Shown here one piece after another: positions 27,676-37,302 of a DNA stretch of 64,000 nucleotides; position 1 is the first letter of the stretch, and every line of letters begins with the position of its first letter. The notes under the pieces were generated by a model that was given only the letters and a program-made list of their open reading frames with translations, searched no databases and was not told the DNA's origin. Source of the stretch: Brevundimonas sp. UBA5936 (GTDB lineage: Bacteria; Pseudomonadota; Alphaproteobacteria; Caulobacterales; Caulobacteraceae); contig DJDA01000109.1 in NCBI GenBank assembly GCA_002430835.1, positions 18,348-82,347 of the forward strand, in the 5' to 3' direction. Made by a program: the position numbers and the translations under genes.

Positions 27676-30318
27676 ATGATGATCGCTTCAGGATCGAGGG
27701 GGCGGCTCGCCCTCGGCGGATCGCTCGCCGCCATGGCTCTGGCTCTGGCGCTGCCGCAGTCGGCGATGGCCCAGTCGGCGCAGGAGCCGCCGCCCGCGCA
27801 GGACGACGCGGCCAGCGTGCTGGACGAGGTGATCGTCACCGGCACAAGCATTCGCGGCGTTCCGCCCACCGGATCCAATCTGATCAGCGTGTCGCGGGAG
27901 GACATCGAGACCCTCGGCGCAGCCAATACGCCCGATCTTCTCGCGACGGTGCCGCAGCTGAACAGCTTCAACACCGCCCCCTCGCCCAGCCTCGGCGGCG
28001 TGGGGTCGTTCGCCCCGGGGCTGCGCGGTCTTCCCGCCAACGCCACCCTGCCGCTGATGAACGGCCACCGTCTGGTCGCGGCCGCGGCCAACGAGACCAA
28101 TCCGGACTTTCCGCTAATCCCCGCCCTCGCCCTGGAACGGGTCGAGGTCGTCGCGGACGGGGCCTCGTCCATCTACGGCTCGGATGCGGTAGCCGGCGTG
28201 GTCAACTTCATCACGCGACGCGGCGTGTCCGGGCTGGAGACGATGGCCAGCTACGGCGTCGGAGACGACTATCACAGCGGCCATGTCGGGGCCCTGGCGG
28301 GCCGCACCTGGAGTACGGGATCGCTTCTGGCCGCCTATCAGTACACCCGCACCGACAACATCACCGGCGGTGACCGCGACTATCGACAGCAGGACTTCCG
28401 CGACTTCGGCGGCATCGACACCCGGGGCGTCAACTGCCCGTCGCCGAACGTTCTGGTGAACACCACATTCTACGCGGTCAACTACGCCGCCCCGGACCTG
28501 GCCCCGAACACGCGGAACTTCTGTGACAACGGCGCTCCGGCGGACCTGCTCCCGGCCGCCCGGATCCACGCCGGCTTTCTTTCGGGTCGGCAGGACCTCG
28601 GTGAACTGGCCACAGTGTGGGGCGAGCTCCTGTACACCGACCGCCGCGAGGAAATCCGGGTCTCCCCTCCGGTTCAGTCCGTCGCCATCTCCAGCACCAA
28701 CCCGTTCTTCCGCGCGCCCCCGGGCACGGGTGCTACGACCGAGTTGGTTCTCTTCCGCCCAGACAACCTGATCGGGGACGATCACTTCACCAATCTGGAT
28801 GACCGCAAGGTCGGCAACGCCTCCGCCGGGCTCGACATTCGTCTGCCCCGGGAGTTCGACCTGAGCGTCTACGGCACCTTCGGATGGGCCGAGAACATCG
28901 CCTATCTGCCGGCGATCAACGCCGCCGCCCTGGCCGCCGCGGCGGCGGGGACGACGACCTCGACCGCGCTTGATCCATTTGGTTCCGGCACCGCGCCCGG
29001 GATCGTGGCTGGCATTCTGAACTCCTCGACCTTCTTGACCATCGATCAGCGCACCCAGCTCGGCGCGATCAGGCTGACCGGGCCGCTGTTCGACCTGCCG
29101 GCCGGTCCCATCAAGATGGCCCTCGGCGTCGAAGCCCGGCGCGAGACCTTCGAGCAGGCGGGGTTCGTCGGCGCCACCCCCGTTCCCGAGGATCTCGAAC
29201 GGGACATCGCCTCGGTCTATGGCGAACTGTTCATCCCGCTGATCGGGTCGGACGCCCCCTCGCCGTTCGCTCGAAGTCTGTCGATCTCCCTGTCGGGCCG
29301 TTACGACGACTACAGCGACTTCGGCTCCACGAGCAATCCGAAGGTCGGGGTCCAATGGGAGGTTCTCGACGGCCTTTCGCTGCGCGGATCCTACGGCCAA
29401 TCGTTCCGCGCGCCCGGCATGCGCCAGGTGGGCGCCACGGTGGGCGCCTATTATCTGGACGCCGCCACCGCGGCCGTCGCGGCCAACGATCCCACACGCG
29501 GCGCCAATCAGGTGGCCACCGTCTATCTGCTGGGCGGAAACCGCAACCTTCAGCCGGAAGAAGCCACCACCTATTCGTTCGGTTTCGACTGGCGCCCCGC
29601 CTTTCTGACGGGGTTCGGCGCGAGCCTGACCTGGTACGACATCGAATACACCAATGTGATCGGGACGCCCTCGGCGGCTGTGGTCTTCACCGACCCGACC
29701 TTCACCTCCATCGTCTATCGCAACCCGAGCGCGACCGAGCTGACGGGCCTGTTGACCGGCGCGGTGCCGGTCAACCTGCCGAGCCCCCTGCCCGCCATCG
29801 GCAATTTCCTCGATCTGCGCCTCAACAACTTCGGGGTCCGCAAGACGGACGGTGTGGATTTCGACGTCAACTATCGCTGGTCGACGGCCTTCGGGTCCAT
29901 GTATGCCGACCTCGCCGGCAACTACATCCTCAACTTCGACACCCAGCTGTCTCCGGCGGCGCCCGTCGCCGACAGTCTCCGCCTCGGCGTCTCCCGGGCC
30001 ACCGCGCGCGCCACCCTGGGGGCCGTCATGGGAGACATCAGTCTGGCCGGCTTCGTCAACTACCGCGACGGCATCCGCAACAACTTCACGACCCCGACCG
30101 GGATCGGCTCCTACCGGGCCGACGCCTATGTCACCGTCGATCTGCGCGCGTCCTGGACCTTGCCGGACACGGGCTGGTCGAGCGGGACGACCCTGGGACT
30201 TCAGATCAACGATCTGTTCGACGAGACCCCGCCCTTCTTCCCGGCCACGGACGGGATCGGCGGCGCCTATAATCCGATCGGCAGGTTCGTCGGCCTGAAC
30301 CTGCGCAAGAGCTTCTGA
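27676..30318 (+). CDS. TonB-dependent outer-membrane receptor
   Basis: 880 residues. A signal peptide ends near ALPQSAMAQ. The plug starts at the TonB-box-like VLDEVIVTGTSIRGV and contains LNSFNTAP, GLRGLPANATLPLMNGHR and RVEVVADGASSIYGSDAVAGVVNFITRR. A long beta barrel follows, ending in the outer-membrane signature GRFVGLNLRKSF. There is no STN domain, so it transports but does not signal. GGAGG precedes the start. It heads an operon of esterases, so it probably imports a bulky ester or its product. Confidence 0.93.
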   Translation: MMIASGSRGRLALGGSLAAMALALALPQSAMAQSAQEPPPAQDDAASVLDEVIVTGTSIRGVPPTGSNLISVSREDIETLGAANTPDLLATVPQLNSFNTAPSPSLGGVGSFAPGLRGLPANATLPLMNGHRLVAAAANETNPDFPLIPALALERVEVVADGASSIYGSDAVAGVVNFITRRGVSGLETMASYGVGDDYHSGHVGALAGRTWSTGSLLAAYQYTRTDNITGGDRDYRQQDFRDFGGIDTRGVNCPSPNVLVNTTFYAVNYAAPDLAPNTRNFCDNGAPADLLPAARIHAGFLSGRQDLGELATVWGELLYTDRREEIRVSPPVQSVAISSTNPFFRAPPGTGATTELVLFRPDNLIGDDHFTNLDDRKVGNASAGLDIRLPREFDLSVYGTFGWAENIAYLPAINAAALAAAAAGTTTSTALDPFGSGTAPGIVAGILNSSTFLTIDQRTQLGAIRLTGPLFDLPAGPIKMALGVEARRETFEQAGFVGATPVPEDLERDIASVYGELFIPLIGSDAPSPFARSLSISLSGRYDDYSDFGSTSNPKVGVQWEVLDGLSLRGSYGQSFRAPGMRQVGATVGAYYLDAATAAVAANDPTRGANQVATVYLLGGNRNLQPEEATTYSFGFDWRPAFLTGFGASLTWYDIEYTNVIGTPSAAVVFTDPTFTSIVYRNPSATELTGLLTGAVPVNLPSPLPAIGNFLDLRLNNFGVRKTDGVDFDVNYRWSTAFGSMYADLAGNYILNFDTQLSPAAPVADSLRLGVSRATARATLGAVMGDISLAGFVNYRDGIRNNFTTPTGIGSYRADAYVTVDLRASWTLPDTGWSSGTTLGLQINDLFDETPPFFPATDGIGGAYNPIGRFVGLNLRKSF

Positions 30319-30336
30319 GTCGGCGCATCCTCCCCG

Positions 30337-31608
30337 ATGGCCCTCCAGCTTCCCCCGCGCGAGATCGGTTTCAATCCCGATCGGCTCGCCGCCATTCGGC
30401 CGGCGCTCGAGGCGTTCGTCGACAGAGGCGAGCTCAGCGGCGTCGTCACCCTCGTCACCCTCGGCGGCGAGACGGTTCAGTCCGAGGCGATCGGGTGGAG
30501 CGATCTGGAGAGCCGGCGCCCCATGCGCGCCGATACGCTCTTCCGCATCGCCTCGATGACGAAGCCGGTAACGTCCCTGGCCGCGCTGATGCTCGTCGAG
30601 GACGGGCGGATCGCGCTGGACGACCCCATCACACGCTGGATCCCCGAACTGGCCGATCTCGACGTGATGCGCGACCCGGCGGGACCGCTTGAAGCGGTGA
30701 CGCCCGCGCACCGGCCGATCACGGTGGAGGATTTGCTGACGCATCGCTCGGGCCTGGCCTATGCGCCCTTTTCGGAGGGGCCCCTGAAGCAGGCGTATGA
30801 AGCGGCTCTCGGCGATCCCGGGATGAACCGCATGACGGTGGACGACTGGCTGGCCGCGCTGGGCCGGCTTCCCCTCGCCTACCCGCCGGGGGACCGGTTC
30901 CACTACGGCCACTCGTCCGACGTGCTCGGCTTCCTCATCGGCCGGGTGCTCGACAGACCGTTCCGCGAGGTTCTTCTTGAGCGCGTTCTGCGCCCTCTCG
31001 GCATGTCGGACACCGACTTCTGGCTGCCGCCCGCCGAGCGGCCCCGCCTGGCGACGCTCTATGCTCACGACGAGCGGGACGGAGGGCTGAAACGCGTCGA
31101 CACGGAGATGTACGACGCGCCTCCGGCCTACACGCCCGGCGGCGGGGGCCTCATCTCCACCGCCGCCGACTATCACCGGTTCGCCCGGCTCGTTCTGGGA
31201 CGGGGTGAGACGGACGGGGTCAGGCTGGTGCGACCCGAGACCCTGGCGATGATGACCCGCAACCGGCTTACGCCGGCCCAGCGGCGTGTCCCGTTCGCCG
31301 GTATGGACCTGTGGACCAAGTCGGGGTTCGGTCTGGGGCTGTCGATCGCCGAGGACCTGACGGACAATCCTTATTCCGTCGGGTCGGCGGGCGCCGTCAC
31401 CTGGCCCGGCGTTTTCGGCACCTGGTGGCAGGCGGATCCGGTGCATGATCTGGTCATGATCTATCTGATCCAGCATCAGGTGCCCGTCTCGGCCCGATCG
31501 GGATCGACGGTGGCCACCGGGAGGGGAGCGGCGGGACGAAAGGCCCTGCCCATCTTCCAGCACGGTGTTTACGACGCCCTGACCGGTCGCGCCGAGGCCG
31601 GGTCATGA
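30337..31608 (+). CDS. Serine beta-lactamase-fold hydrolase (esterase, family VIII-like)
   Basis: 423 residues. The class C-type motifs are Ser73-x-x-Lys76 in IASMTKPVTS and Tyr190 in FHYGHSSDVLG, with a W-x-G motif (TWPGVF) in place of KTG. No signal peptide is visible, so it is probably cytoplasmic, which fits EstB-like esterases acting on imported esters rather than antibiotic resistance. It follows the receptor by 18 bases and its stop overlaps the next start (ATGA). Confidence 0.9.
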   Translation: MALQLPPREIGFNPDRLAAIRPALEAFVDRGELSGVVTLVTLGGETVQSEAIGWSDLESRRPMRADTLFRIASMTKPVTSLAALMLVEDGRIALDDPITRWIPELADLDVMRDPAGPLEAVTPAHRPITVEDLLTHRSGLAYAPFSEGPLKQAYEAALGDPGMNRMTVDDWLAALGRLPLAYPPGDRFHYGHSSDVLGFLIGRVLDRPFREVLLERVLRPLGMSDTDFWLPPAERPRLATLYAHDERDGGLKRVDTEMYDAPPAYTPGGGGLISTAADYHRFARLVLGRGETDGVRLVRPETLAMMTRNRLTPAQRRVPFAGMDLWTKSGFGLGLSIAEDLTDNPYSVGSAGAVTWPGVFGTWWQADPVHDLVMIYLIQHQVPVSARSGSTVATGRGAAGRKALPIFQHGVYDALTGRAEAGS

Positions 31609-32384
31609 GGCCGGCCGGCGGCGCTACGCGGAAAGCCGACGCGGTCGTTCAGGGCGATCGCATCCGCTTTCTCGATCAGGGCGAGGGCGATCCCGTGCTG
31701 CTCGTCCACGGCGCCTACGGCCGGGGCGATGTTTTCGCCCGCTCGCCCTTCGGACTCGCCCTGTCGAGCGGCCGTCGGATCATCGCACCGGACGCCCTGG
31801 GTCATGGCGACAGCGACGCGCCGGCGGATCCGGGCGCCTACGGCCCCGATCGCCGGGCCGACCATCTGGCCGCGGCGCTCGACGCGGCCGGCGTGGAGCG
31901 GGCGCACGTGGTCGGATACTCCATGGGCGGCTGGGCGGCCTCGGCCCTGGCGACCCGTCACCCGGATCGCATCGCCTCCCTGGCGATCGGCGGCTGGGAC
32001 GTGGTGGACGGCATGTACACGCCGGCGAAGGCCTGGGGATTCGCGGAGATCACCTACGACGTCCTGACCGCCCTGGTCCGGCAGGGCCGACCCGAGCTGC
32101 TTGAGGACGTCACACCGGAGCGCGAGCCGGGGCTGGCCATGGCGATCAACGCCATGAACACCTTGGCGGGCCTGGCCGAGGGCGTCGCCGCCTGTCCAGC
32201 CCCCACCGCGCTGTGGATCGGCCGGGACGATCTTTATCACGACGCCGGCCGCCGGTTCGCCGAGGCGACGGGCTGTCGGTTCATCAGCCTGACCGGCGAT
32301 CATGAGACGGTCATCCATACTCACGGCGCGGCCGCGGCGGCGCGGGTGTCGCATTTCATCGAGACCAGCGGAGAACAAGCATGA
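31605..32384 (+). CDS. Alpha/beta hydrolase
   Basis: 259 residues. VLLVHGAYGRGDVF is the oxyanion strand, VVGYSMGGWAASALA the nucleophile elbow, IGRDD the acid and LTGDHETVIH the histidine. Start and stop overlap the flanking genes by four bases (ATGA), so it is translationally coupled in the operon. A second ester or lactone hydrolysis step is likely; the substrate is unknown. Confidence 0.88.
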   Translation: MRPAGGATRKADAVVQGDRIRFLDQGEGDPVLLVHGAYGRGDVFARSPFGLALSSGRRIIAPDALGHGDSDAPADPGAYGPDRRADHLAAALDAAGVERAHVVGYSMGGWAASALATRHPDRIASLAIGGWDVVDGMYTPAKAWGFAEITYDVLTALVRQGRPELLEDVTPEREPGLAMAINAMNTLAGLAEGVAACPAPTALWIGRDDLYHDAGRRFAEATGCRFISLTGDHETVIHTHGAAAAARVSHFIETSGEQA

Positions 32385-33868
32385 CCCCCACCCTGGCCGC
32401 CGAACAGTCGGCGGCGGTGGCCCGCGCGGCGCCCCTCGGGGTCCGCTTCAAGTCCGCCTACGGCGCCGGCGCCATGGCCGACGGCGTCGTCGCCGCCGGC
32501 TTCGGCTTCTTTCTCCTGTTCTACCTGACCGCCGTGTGCGGCATGTCCGGAACGCTCGCGGGGACCGCCAAGCTGATCGCCCTGCTTATCGACGCGGTCG
32601 CCGATCCGGCCATCGGCCTGGCCAGCGACCGGCTGCGCTCACGCTACGGCCGGCGCCTTCCCTTCATGGTGGGCGGACTGCTGCCGTTCGCCGCCGCCTT
32701 CGGCCTGCTGTTCTCGATGCCCGCGTCGCTGAGCGGCGCGACGCAGTTCGTCTATGTCACCGTCTGCCTCGTGGTGCTCCGGCTGTCCCTGTCCGCCTTC
32801 GTGCTGCCGTTTACCGCGGTCGGGGCCGAGGTCACCGACGATTACAGGGAGCGGGCAAGTATCGTCTCCTTCCGGCTGTCGTTCCAGAACGCCGGCATTC
32901 TGGCCGGGGTCGTCCTGGGACTGGGGGTGTTCATGGCCGGACCTGACGGCCTTCTGGACCGGACAGCCTACGTCCCCTTCGCCTGGGCCTGCGCGGCGGT
33001 GATGCTCGTGACCGGCGCGATCTCGATCGGCGCCGTGCGCCAGGCCCTGCCGCGCCTTCACGGACCGGAGGCGGGATCGGGCGGCTTCCTGGGCGGATTC
33101 GCCCGCGAGATGATCGAGCTCTCGCGCAACCGCTCCTTCCTGGTGCTGTTCGGCACGGTGCTGACCTATTTCCTCGCCTATTCGGCCCACGTCTCCCTGG
33201 CCCTGCACGCCAGCCGTTACTTCTGGAACCTCGACACGGGCGCGATCCAGCTCATCCTGCTCAGCGCCACGCTCGGCCCCCTTCTGGGGGCGCCCCTCAG
33301 CGCCTACGCCTTGCGCCGCATCGAGAAGCGCACGCTCTCGATCGCCGCCTTCCTCGCGATCGCGCTCTTCCTCGTCTGGCCGCCGCTGCTGCAGCTATAC
33401 GGGCCGGTCCGGCTGGACCCCGCCGCCGCCACGATCGTCCTGTTCATCAACGGGCTGCTGGTCGGAACCGCGATCATGGTCGGCGGCATCGGCTTCCAGT
33501 CCATGCTGGCCGACACCGCCGACGAGCATGAGCATCTGTTCGGGGTGCGCCGGGAGGGCCTGTTCTTCTCCGGCCTGACCCTGGCGTACAAGGCCGCCTC
33601 GGGTCTCGGCGGTCTGATCGCCGGGCTCGCGCTCGACGCCATCCGTTTCCCGACCGACCTCGCGTCCCGGGCGCCCGGCGCGGCCATCCCGGGAGAGGTC
33701 CTGGAGAAGTTGGCGCTGATCTCCGGCCCGCTTCCGGCGGCCTTCGCGGCGCTCTCGCCGCTCTTCCTCATCGGCTATCACCTGACGCGCAAGCGCCATG
33801 CCGAAATCATCGCAGACCTGGAACGGCGCAAGGGCGTCCCCGCGCATCCGACGGAGCCGACGGCGTGA
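32381..33868 (+). CDS. MFS transporter, GPH (MelB-like) family
   Basis: 495 residues with twelve hydrophobic segments. The GPH signature region LIALLIDAVADPAIGLASDRLRSRYGRRLPFMVGG, with the acidic cation-site residues, is clear. This family couples solute uptake to H+ or Na+ and includes carriers for sugars and sulfonated or carboxylated compounds. ATGA and GTGA overlaps couple it to both neighbours. It would carry the substrate or product across the inner membrane. Confidence 0.9.
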   Translation: MTPTLAAEQSAAVARAAPLGVRFKSAYGAGAMADGVVAAGFGFFLLFYLTAVCGMSGTLAGTAKLIALLIDAVADPAIGLASDRLRSRYGRRLPFMVGGLLPFAAAFGLLFSMPASLSGATQFVYVTVCLVVLRLSLSAFVLPFTAVGAEVTDDYRERASIVSFRLSFQNAGILAGVVLGLGVFMAGPDGLLDRTAYVPFAWACAAVMLVTGAISIGAVRQALPRLHGPEAGSGGFLGGFAREMIELSRNRSFLVLFGTVLTYFLAYSAHVSLALHASRYFWNLDTGAIQLILLSATLGPLLGAPLSAYALRRIEKRTLSIAAFLAIALFLVWPPLLQLYGPVRLDPAAATIVLFINGLLVGTAIMVGGIGFQSMLADTADEHEHLFGVRREGLFFSGLTLAYKAASGLGGLIAGLALDAIRFPTDLASRAPGAAIPGEVLEKLALISGPLPAAFAALSPLFLIGYHLTRKRHAEIIADLERRKGVPAHPTEPTA

Positions 33869-34749
33869 TCCGGCTCGACGGAAGGGTCGCGGTTGTGACC
33901 GGTGCGGGCGGCGGTCTCGGCCGCGCGCACGCCCGGCTGCTTGCGCGACGGGGCGCCAAGGTGGTCATCAACGACATGGGCGACGCCGCACAGGTTGTGG
34001 CCGATGAGATCCGGGCCGAAGGCGGCGAGACGTTCGCGGCCACAGGGTCGGTGACGGACCGGGCCTTCGTGACCGGCATGATCGATCAGGCCATGGCCAA
34101 ATGGGGCCGGGTCGACATTCTGGTGAACAACGCCGGCGTCCTGCGCGACAAGACCTTCGCCAAGATGGAGCTGGACGACTTCCGCTTCGTCGTCGACGTG
34201 CACCTGATGGGGGCGGTCAACTGCACAAAGGCGGTGTGGGAGATCATGCGCGGGCAGACCTACGGCCGGATCGTGATGACGACTTCTTCGTCGGGCCTCT
34301 ACGGCAACTTCGGCCAGTCCAACTACGGCGCCGCCAAGATGGCGCTCGTCGGCCTGATGCAGACGCTCGGTCTTGAGGGCGAGCGTTACGGGATCCGGGT
34401 CAACTGCCTGGCGCCGACCGCCGCGACCGGGATGATGGAGGGCATCCTGCCCCCTGAACAGCTCAGCCTGCTCGATCCCGACCGGGTGAGCCCCGCCATG
34501 TTGGCGCTGGTCGCGCAGGACGCGCCGGATCGCGTCATCCTGTGCGCCGGCGCGGGCGGCTTTGAAACCGCCCGCATCCTCCTGACGCGGGGCGTTCATC
34601 TGCCCGATGGTCCGGACACGGCCGAGGCCATCCTGGCGCGTCTCGCCGACATCGGGGATCTTTCGGACGCGTGGACGCCCCGGGACGCGCTCGAACAGAG
34701 CCGGCTCGAACTGCACAAGGCCGGCTACACCACGCCGGGGAGCGCCTGA
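33865..34749 (+). CDS. Short-chain dehydrogenase/reductase
   Basis: 294 residues from a GTG overlapping the transporter stop. The NAD(P) motif TGAGGGLGRAHA, NNAGVLRDKTFAKM and the catalytic Ser and Y-x-x-x-K (SSSGLYGNFGQSNYGAAKMAL) are present. The N-terminal half follows the hydroxyacyl-CoA dehydrogenase domain of peroxisomal multifunctional enzyme type 2. An approximately 60-residue C-terminal extension is unassigned. It may oxidise a hydroxyacyl-CoA made by the nearby ligase. Confidence 0.9.
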   Translation: MIRLDGRVAVVTGAGGGLGRAHARLLARRGAKVVINDMGDAAQVVADEIRAEGGETFAATGSVTDRAFVTGMIDQAMAKWGRVDILVNNAGVLRDKTFAKMELDDFRFVVDVHLMGAVNCTKAVWEIMRGQTYGRIVMTTSSSGLYGNFGQSNYGAAKMALVGLMQTLGLEGERYGIRVNCLAPTAATGMMEGILPPEQLSLLDPDRVSPAMLALVAQDAPDRVILCAGAGGFETARILLTRGVHLPDGPDTAEAILARLADIGDLSDAWTPRDALEQSRLELHKAGYTTPGSA

Positions 34750-34750
34750 C

Positions 34751-36490
34751 GTGATCACTGGATGTACGCGCAAGATCGCAGCGCTTCTCGCCGCAGGCGT
34801 CGCCCTGACCGCGACGCCCGTCGCCGCCCAGACGCAAACGATCCTCGAGGCGCCGGCGGGGCGTGTTCGTGGAGAGCAGGACGGCGCGGTTCGCGTCTTC
34901 CGCGGACTGCCCTACGCCGAGGCTCCCGTCGGCTCTCGGCGATGGCGCCCGCCTGCCCCGTCCCCCTCCTGGGGGGGCGTTCGCGACGCGACCCGGTTCG
35001 GGGCCGCGTGTCCGCAGCCCGCCTCGCCGTTCCACGATCACGCGGCGGTCAGCGAGGACTGCCTGTTTCTGAACGTCTGGACGTCCGCCGGAGCGCAGGA
35101 CGCGCCGGTCCTCGTCTGGATTCATGGCGGATCGCTGGTCAGCGGCGCCGGCAGTGATCCCCTCTACGACGGATCGGCCTTCGCTGATCGCGGCGTCGTG
35201 GTGGTGACGATCAACTATCGTCTCGGAGCCCTGGGCTGGCTGGCGCATCCGGCGCTGAGCGCGGAGTCGCCCGAGGGAGTCTCCGGCAACTATGGTCTTC
35301 TCGACCAGATCGAGGCCCTGCGCTGGATTCAGCGAAACATCCGGGCCTTCGGCGGCGACCCCGGTCGGGTGACCATCGCCGGCGAATCCGCCGGGGCGCT
35401 CAGCGCCCTGTATCTGATGACCGCCCCGGAGGCGCGGGGACTTTTTCATGGGGTGATCGCCCAGAGCGCCTACCTCATCACAATGCCGGAACTGCGCGAC
35501 GGCCGGTGGACGGACTGGCCGGACGCGGAAACCGCCGGGGCCGCCCTGGCCGACCGGCTCGGCGCCCCGAGCCTGGAGGCTCTTCGCGACCTGGACACCG
35601 CCGCCCTCGTCGGCAGCGATGCGCGGAGCCCGTGGATCCCGCTCGGCGTCATCGACGGGCGGCATCTCCCGCGCCAGCCGATCGAGGTCTTCGATCGGGG
35701 CGATCAGGCGGACGTGCCGCTCCTCGCGGGTTACAACGAAGGCGAGATCCGGTCGCTCCGCTTTCTTCTTCCGCCCGCGCCCGCGGATACGGAAAGCTAT
35801 GAGCGCGAGATACGCGCGCGCTACGGCGATCTGGCGGAGGCCTTTTTACGCAACTATCCGTCGGCCGACCTCGACGCCAGCCGGCTCTCGGCCACCCGCG
35901 ACGCCCTTTACGGCTGGACGTCGGAGCGGATCGTCCGCGACCAGACGGCGCTGGGTCAGGCCGCCTTTCTCTATATGTTCAACCATGGCTATCCGGCTGC
36001 CGAGGCGGCGGGCCTGCGCGCCTTTCATGGCTCCGAAATCCCCTTCGTTTTCGGCGGCATCGACGCCACGCCCGGTTACTGGCCCGCCATCCCCGCAACC
36101 GCGACAGAGCAACGGCTCTCTGACGCCATGACCGACTTCTGGGCGGGTTTCGCGCGGGACGGCCGCCCCGGCGAGGTCGACGGCGTCCGCTGGTCCCCCT
36201 ATGGGGAGGACCGCGACTACATGGCCTTCGAGAACGCGCCCATCATGCGCGCGGCGCCGCCCAACGGCTTCGACCTCGTGGAAGAGGTGGTGTGCCGCCG
36301 ACGCGGCGCAGGCCTGGCCTGGCACTGGAATGTCGGCACCATCGCGCCCCCATTGCCTGTCCTCGGCCTTGGCCCTGGCGAGAACCGGGAACCTGAATCC
36401 TGCGGCCTCGGCTTTGGGCGCCCGGTCGCGAACACGCCTGAGCGCCCTGGCTCAGGATTGTCGGCCACCGCTGAGCGGCGCAGGAGGTGA
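34751..36490 (+). CDS. Secreted type B carboxylesterase
   Basis: 579 residues from a GTG one base after the SDR stop. A signal peptide ends near TPVAAQTQT. EDCLFLNVWT, WIHGGSLVSG (oxyanion hole), the nucleophile GESAGALSALYL and the His in FHGSEIPFVFGG identify the family. The ~60 residues after FDLVEEVV are low-complexity and end just past the next frame's start, unlike the family, so the C-terminus may be altered. It probably hydrolyses the substrate in the periplasm before or after the TonB receptor imports it. Confidence 0.88.
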   Translation: MITGCTRKIAALLAAGVALTATPVAAQTQTILEAPAGRVRGEQDGAVRVFRGLPYAEAPVGSRRWRPPAPSPSWGGVRDATRFGAACPQPASPFHDHAAVSEDCLFLNVWTSAGAQDAPVLVWIHGGSLVSGAGSDPLYDGSAFADRGVVVVTINYRLGALGWLAHPALSAESPEGVSGNYGLLDQIEALRWIQRNIRAFGGDPGRVTIAGESAGALSALYLMTAPEARGLFHGVIAQSAYLITMPELRDGRWTDWPDAETAGAALADRLGAPSLEALRDLDTAALVGSDARSPWIPLGVIDGRHLPRQPIEVFDRGDQADVPLLAGYNEGEIRSLRFLLPPAPADTESYEREIRARYGDLAEAFLRNYPSADLDASRLSATRDALYGWTSERIVRDQTALGQAAFLYMFNHGYPAAEAAGLRAFHGSEIPFVFGGIDATPGYWPAIPATATEQRLSDAMTDFWAGFARDGRPGEVDGVRWSPYGEDRDYMAFENAPIMRAAPPNGFDLVEEVVCRRRGAGLAWHWNVGTIAPPLPVLGLGPGENREPESCGLGFGRPVANTPERPGSGLSATAERRRR

Positions 36491-36681
36491 AGCACGGCGC
36501 CCTCGCCACGCCAATCAGAAGCGCGGGTCGCAAGGGGGGCCGCCGCGAAATGGAAGGAGAGCGGGTCGCGACGGGGCTCGACCGAAACCTCGCTTGGGAG
36601 GGTGATCAACTGGTGCGGTTGACGACGGGCCGCCGACGCGGCGGAATAAGACATCCGCATTCTCCCGTTCAGGCGATCAGG

Positions 36682-37254
36682 ATGATGACGTTGAGGCGCT
36701 CGACACTGATTCCATCCCCCGCCGCCTTGGGCCGCAGCCTGCGACGCTGGCGCTTGCTCAACCGGGTGAAGCAGGAGTCCCTCGCCGGGCTGGTCGGCGT
36801 CGCGCAAACCACGGTTTCCCGCTGGGAATCGATCACCGCAGAACCGGGCCCGCGAGAAGCAAGCGCCCTTCTCGACCTTCTTTCGGCACGTCCGACGACC
36901 GCCTCTGACAGGGCGCTACTGGACCTCGTTCGATCGGCCCCGCGGCCCATGCATCTGATCTGCGACCTCTCGCACCGGCTGCTCGCCGTCTCCCCTGCTC
37001 GCGAACGCCAATGGCGCGTTTCGCACACCGAACTGCTCGGGGTGTCGCTGTGGCGGTTCGCAACCCCGGGGATCGAGGCTGGAGAGACCCGCCTGGCGTC
37101 GGAGGGCTGGTACGAGCCGTTCGCGGAGGATCTGACGGTCTCGACCGACCAGGCGGACTTCCCTGAACTCACCATTCCGACCGGAGACATTCGCTACACG
37201 CGGCTGGCGCTGGCGGACGGCGCCTTCGCCCGGCTCGTTCAGTCCTCCGCATAA
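36682..37254 (+). CDS. XRE-type HTH regulator
   Basis: About 190 residues from tandem ATGs. The helix-turn-helix is LGRSLRRWRLLNRVKQESLAGLVGVAQTTVSRWES, followed by an unassigned ~110-residue region (LICDLSHRLLAVSPARERQW, LLGVSLWRF) that recalls a PAS-like sensor. It may regulate the adjacent HD hydrolase or be unrelated. The longer open frame from 36487 is arginine-rich upstream and was cut. Confidence 0.75.
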   Translation: MMTLRRSTLIPSPAALGRSLRRWRLLNRVKQESLAGLVGVAQTTVSRWESITAEPGPREASALLDLLSARPTTASDRALLDLVRSAPRPMHLICDLSHRLLAVSPARERQWRVSHTELLGVSLWRFATPGIEAGETRLASEGWYEPFAEDLTVSTDQADFPELTIPTGDIRYTRLALADGAFARLVQSSA

Positions 37255-37302
37255 GTTATTCCTGCGGTGGGCATCGCGCTGCGAGTCTGGTCTGAAACAG
37301 AA

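Noticed and set aside
28114..31563. 1149-residue open frame on the minus strand
   Set aside because: It lies antisense to the TonB receptor and esterase genes, is rich in Arg/Gly/Asp as antisense frames are in GC-rich DNA, and has no domain pattern.
30337..31608. Beta-lactamase resistance gene
   Set aside because: Although the S-x-x-K and Tyr motifs are present, there is no signal peptide and the gene is coupled to esterase and transport genes, so an esterase is more likely.
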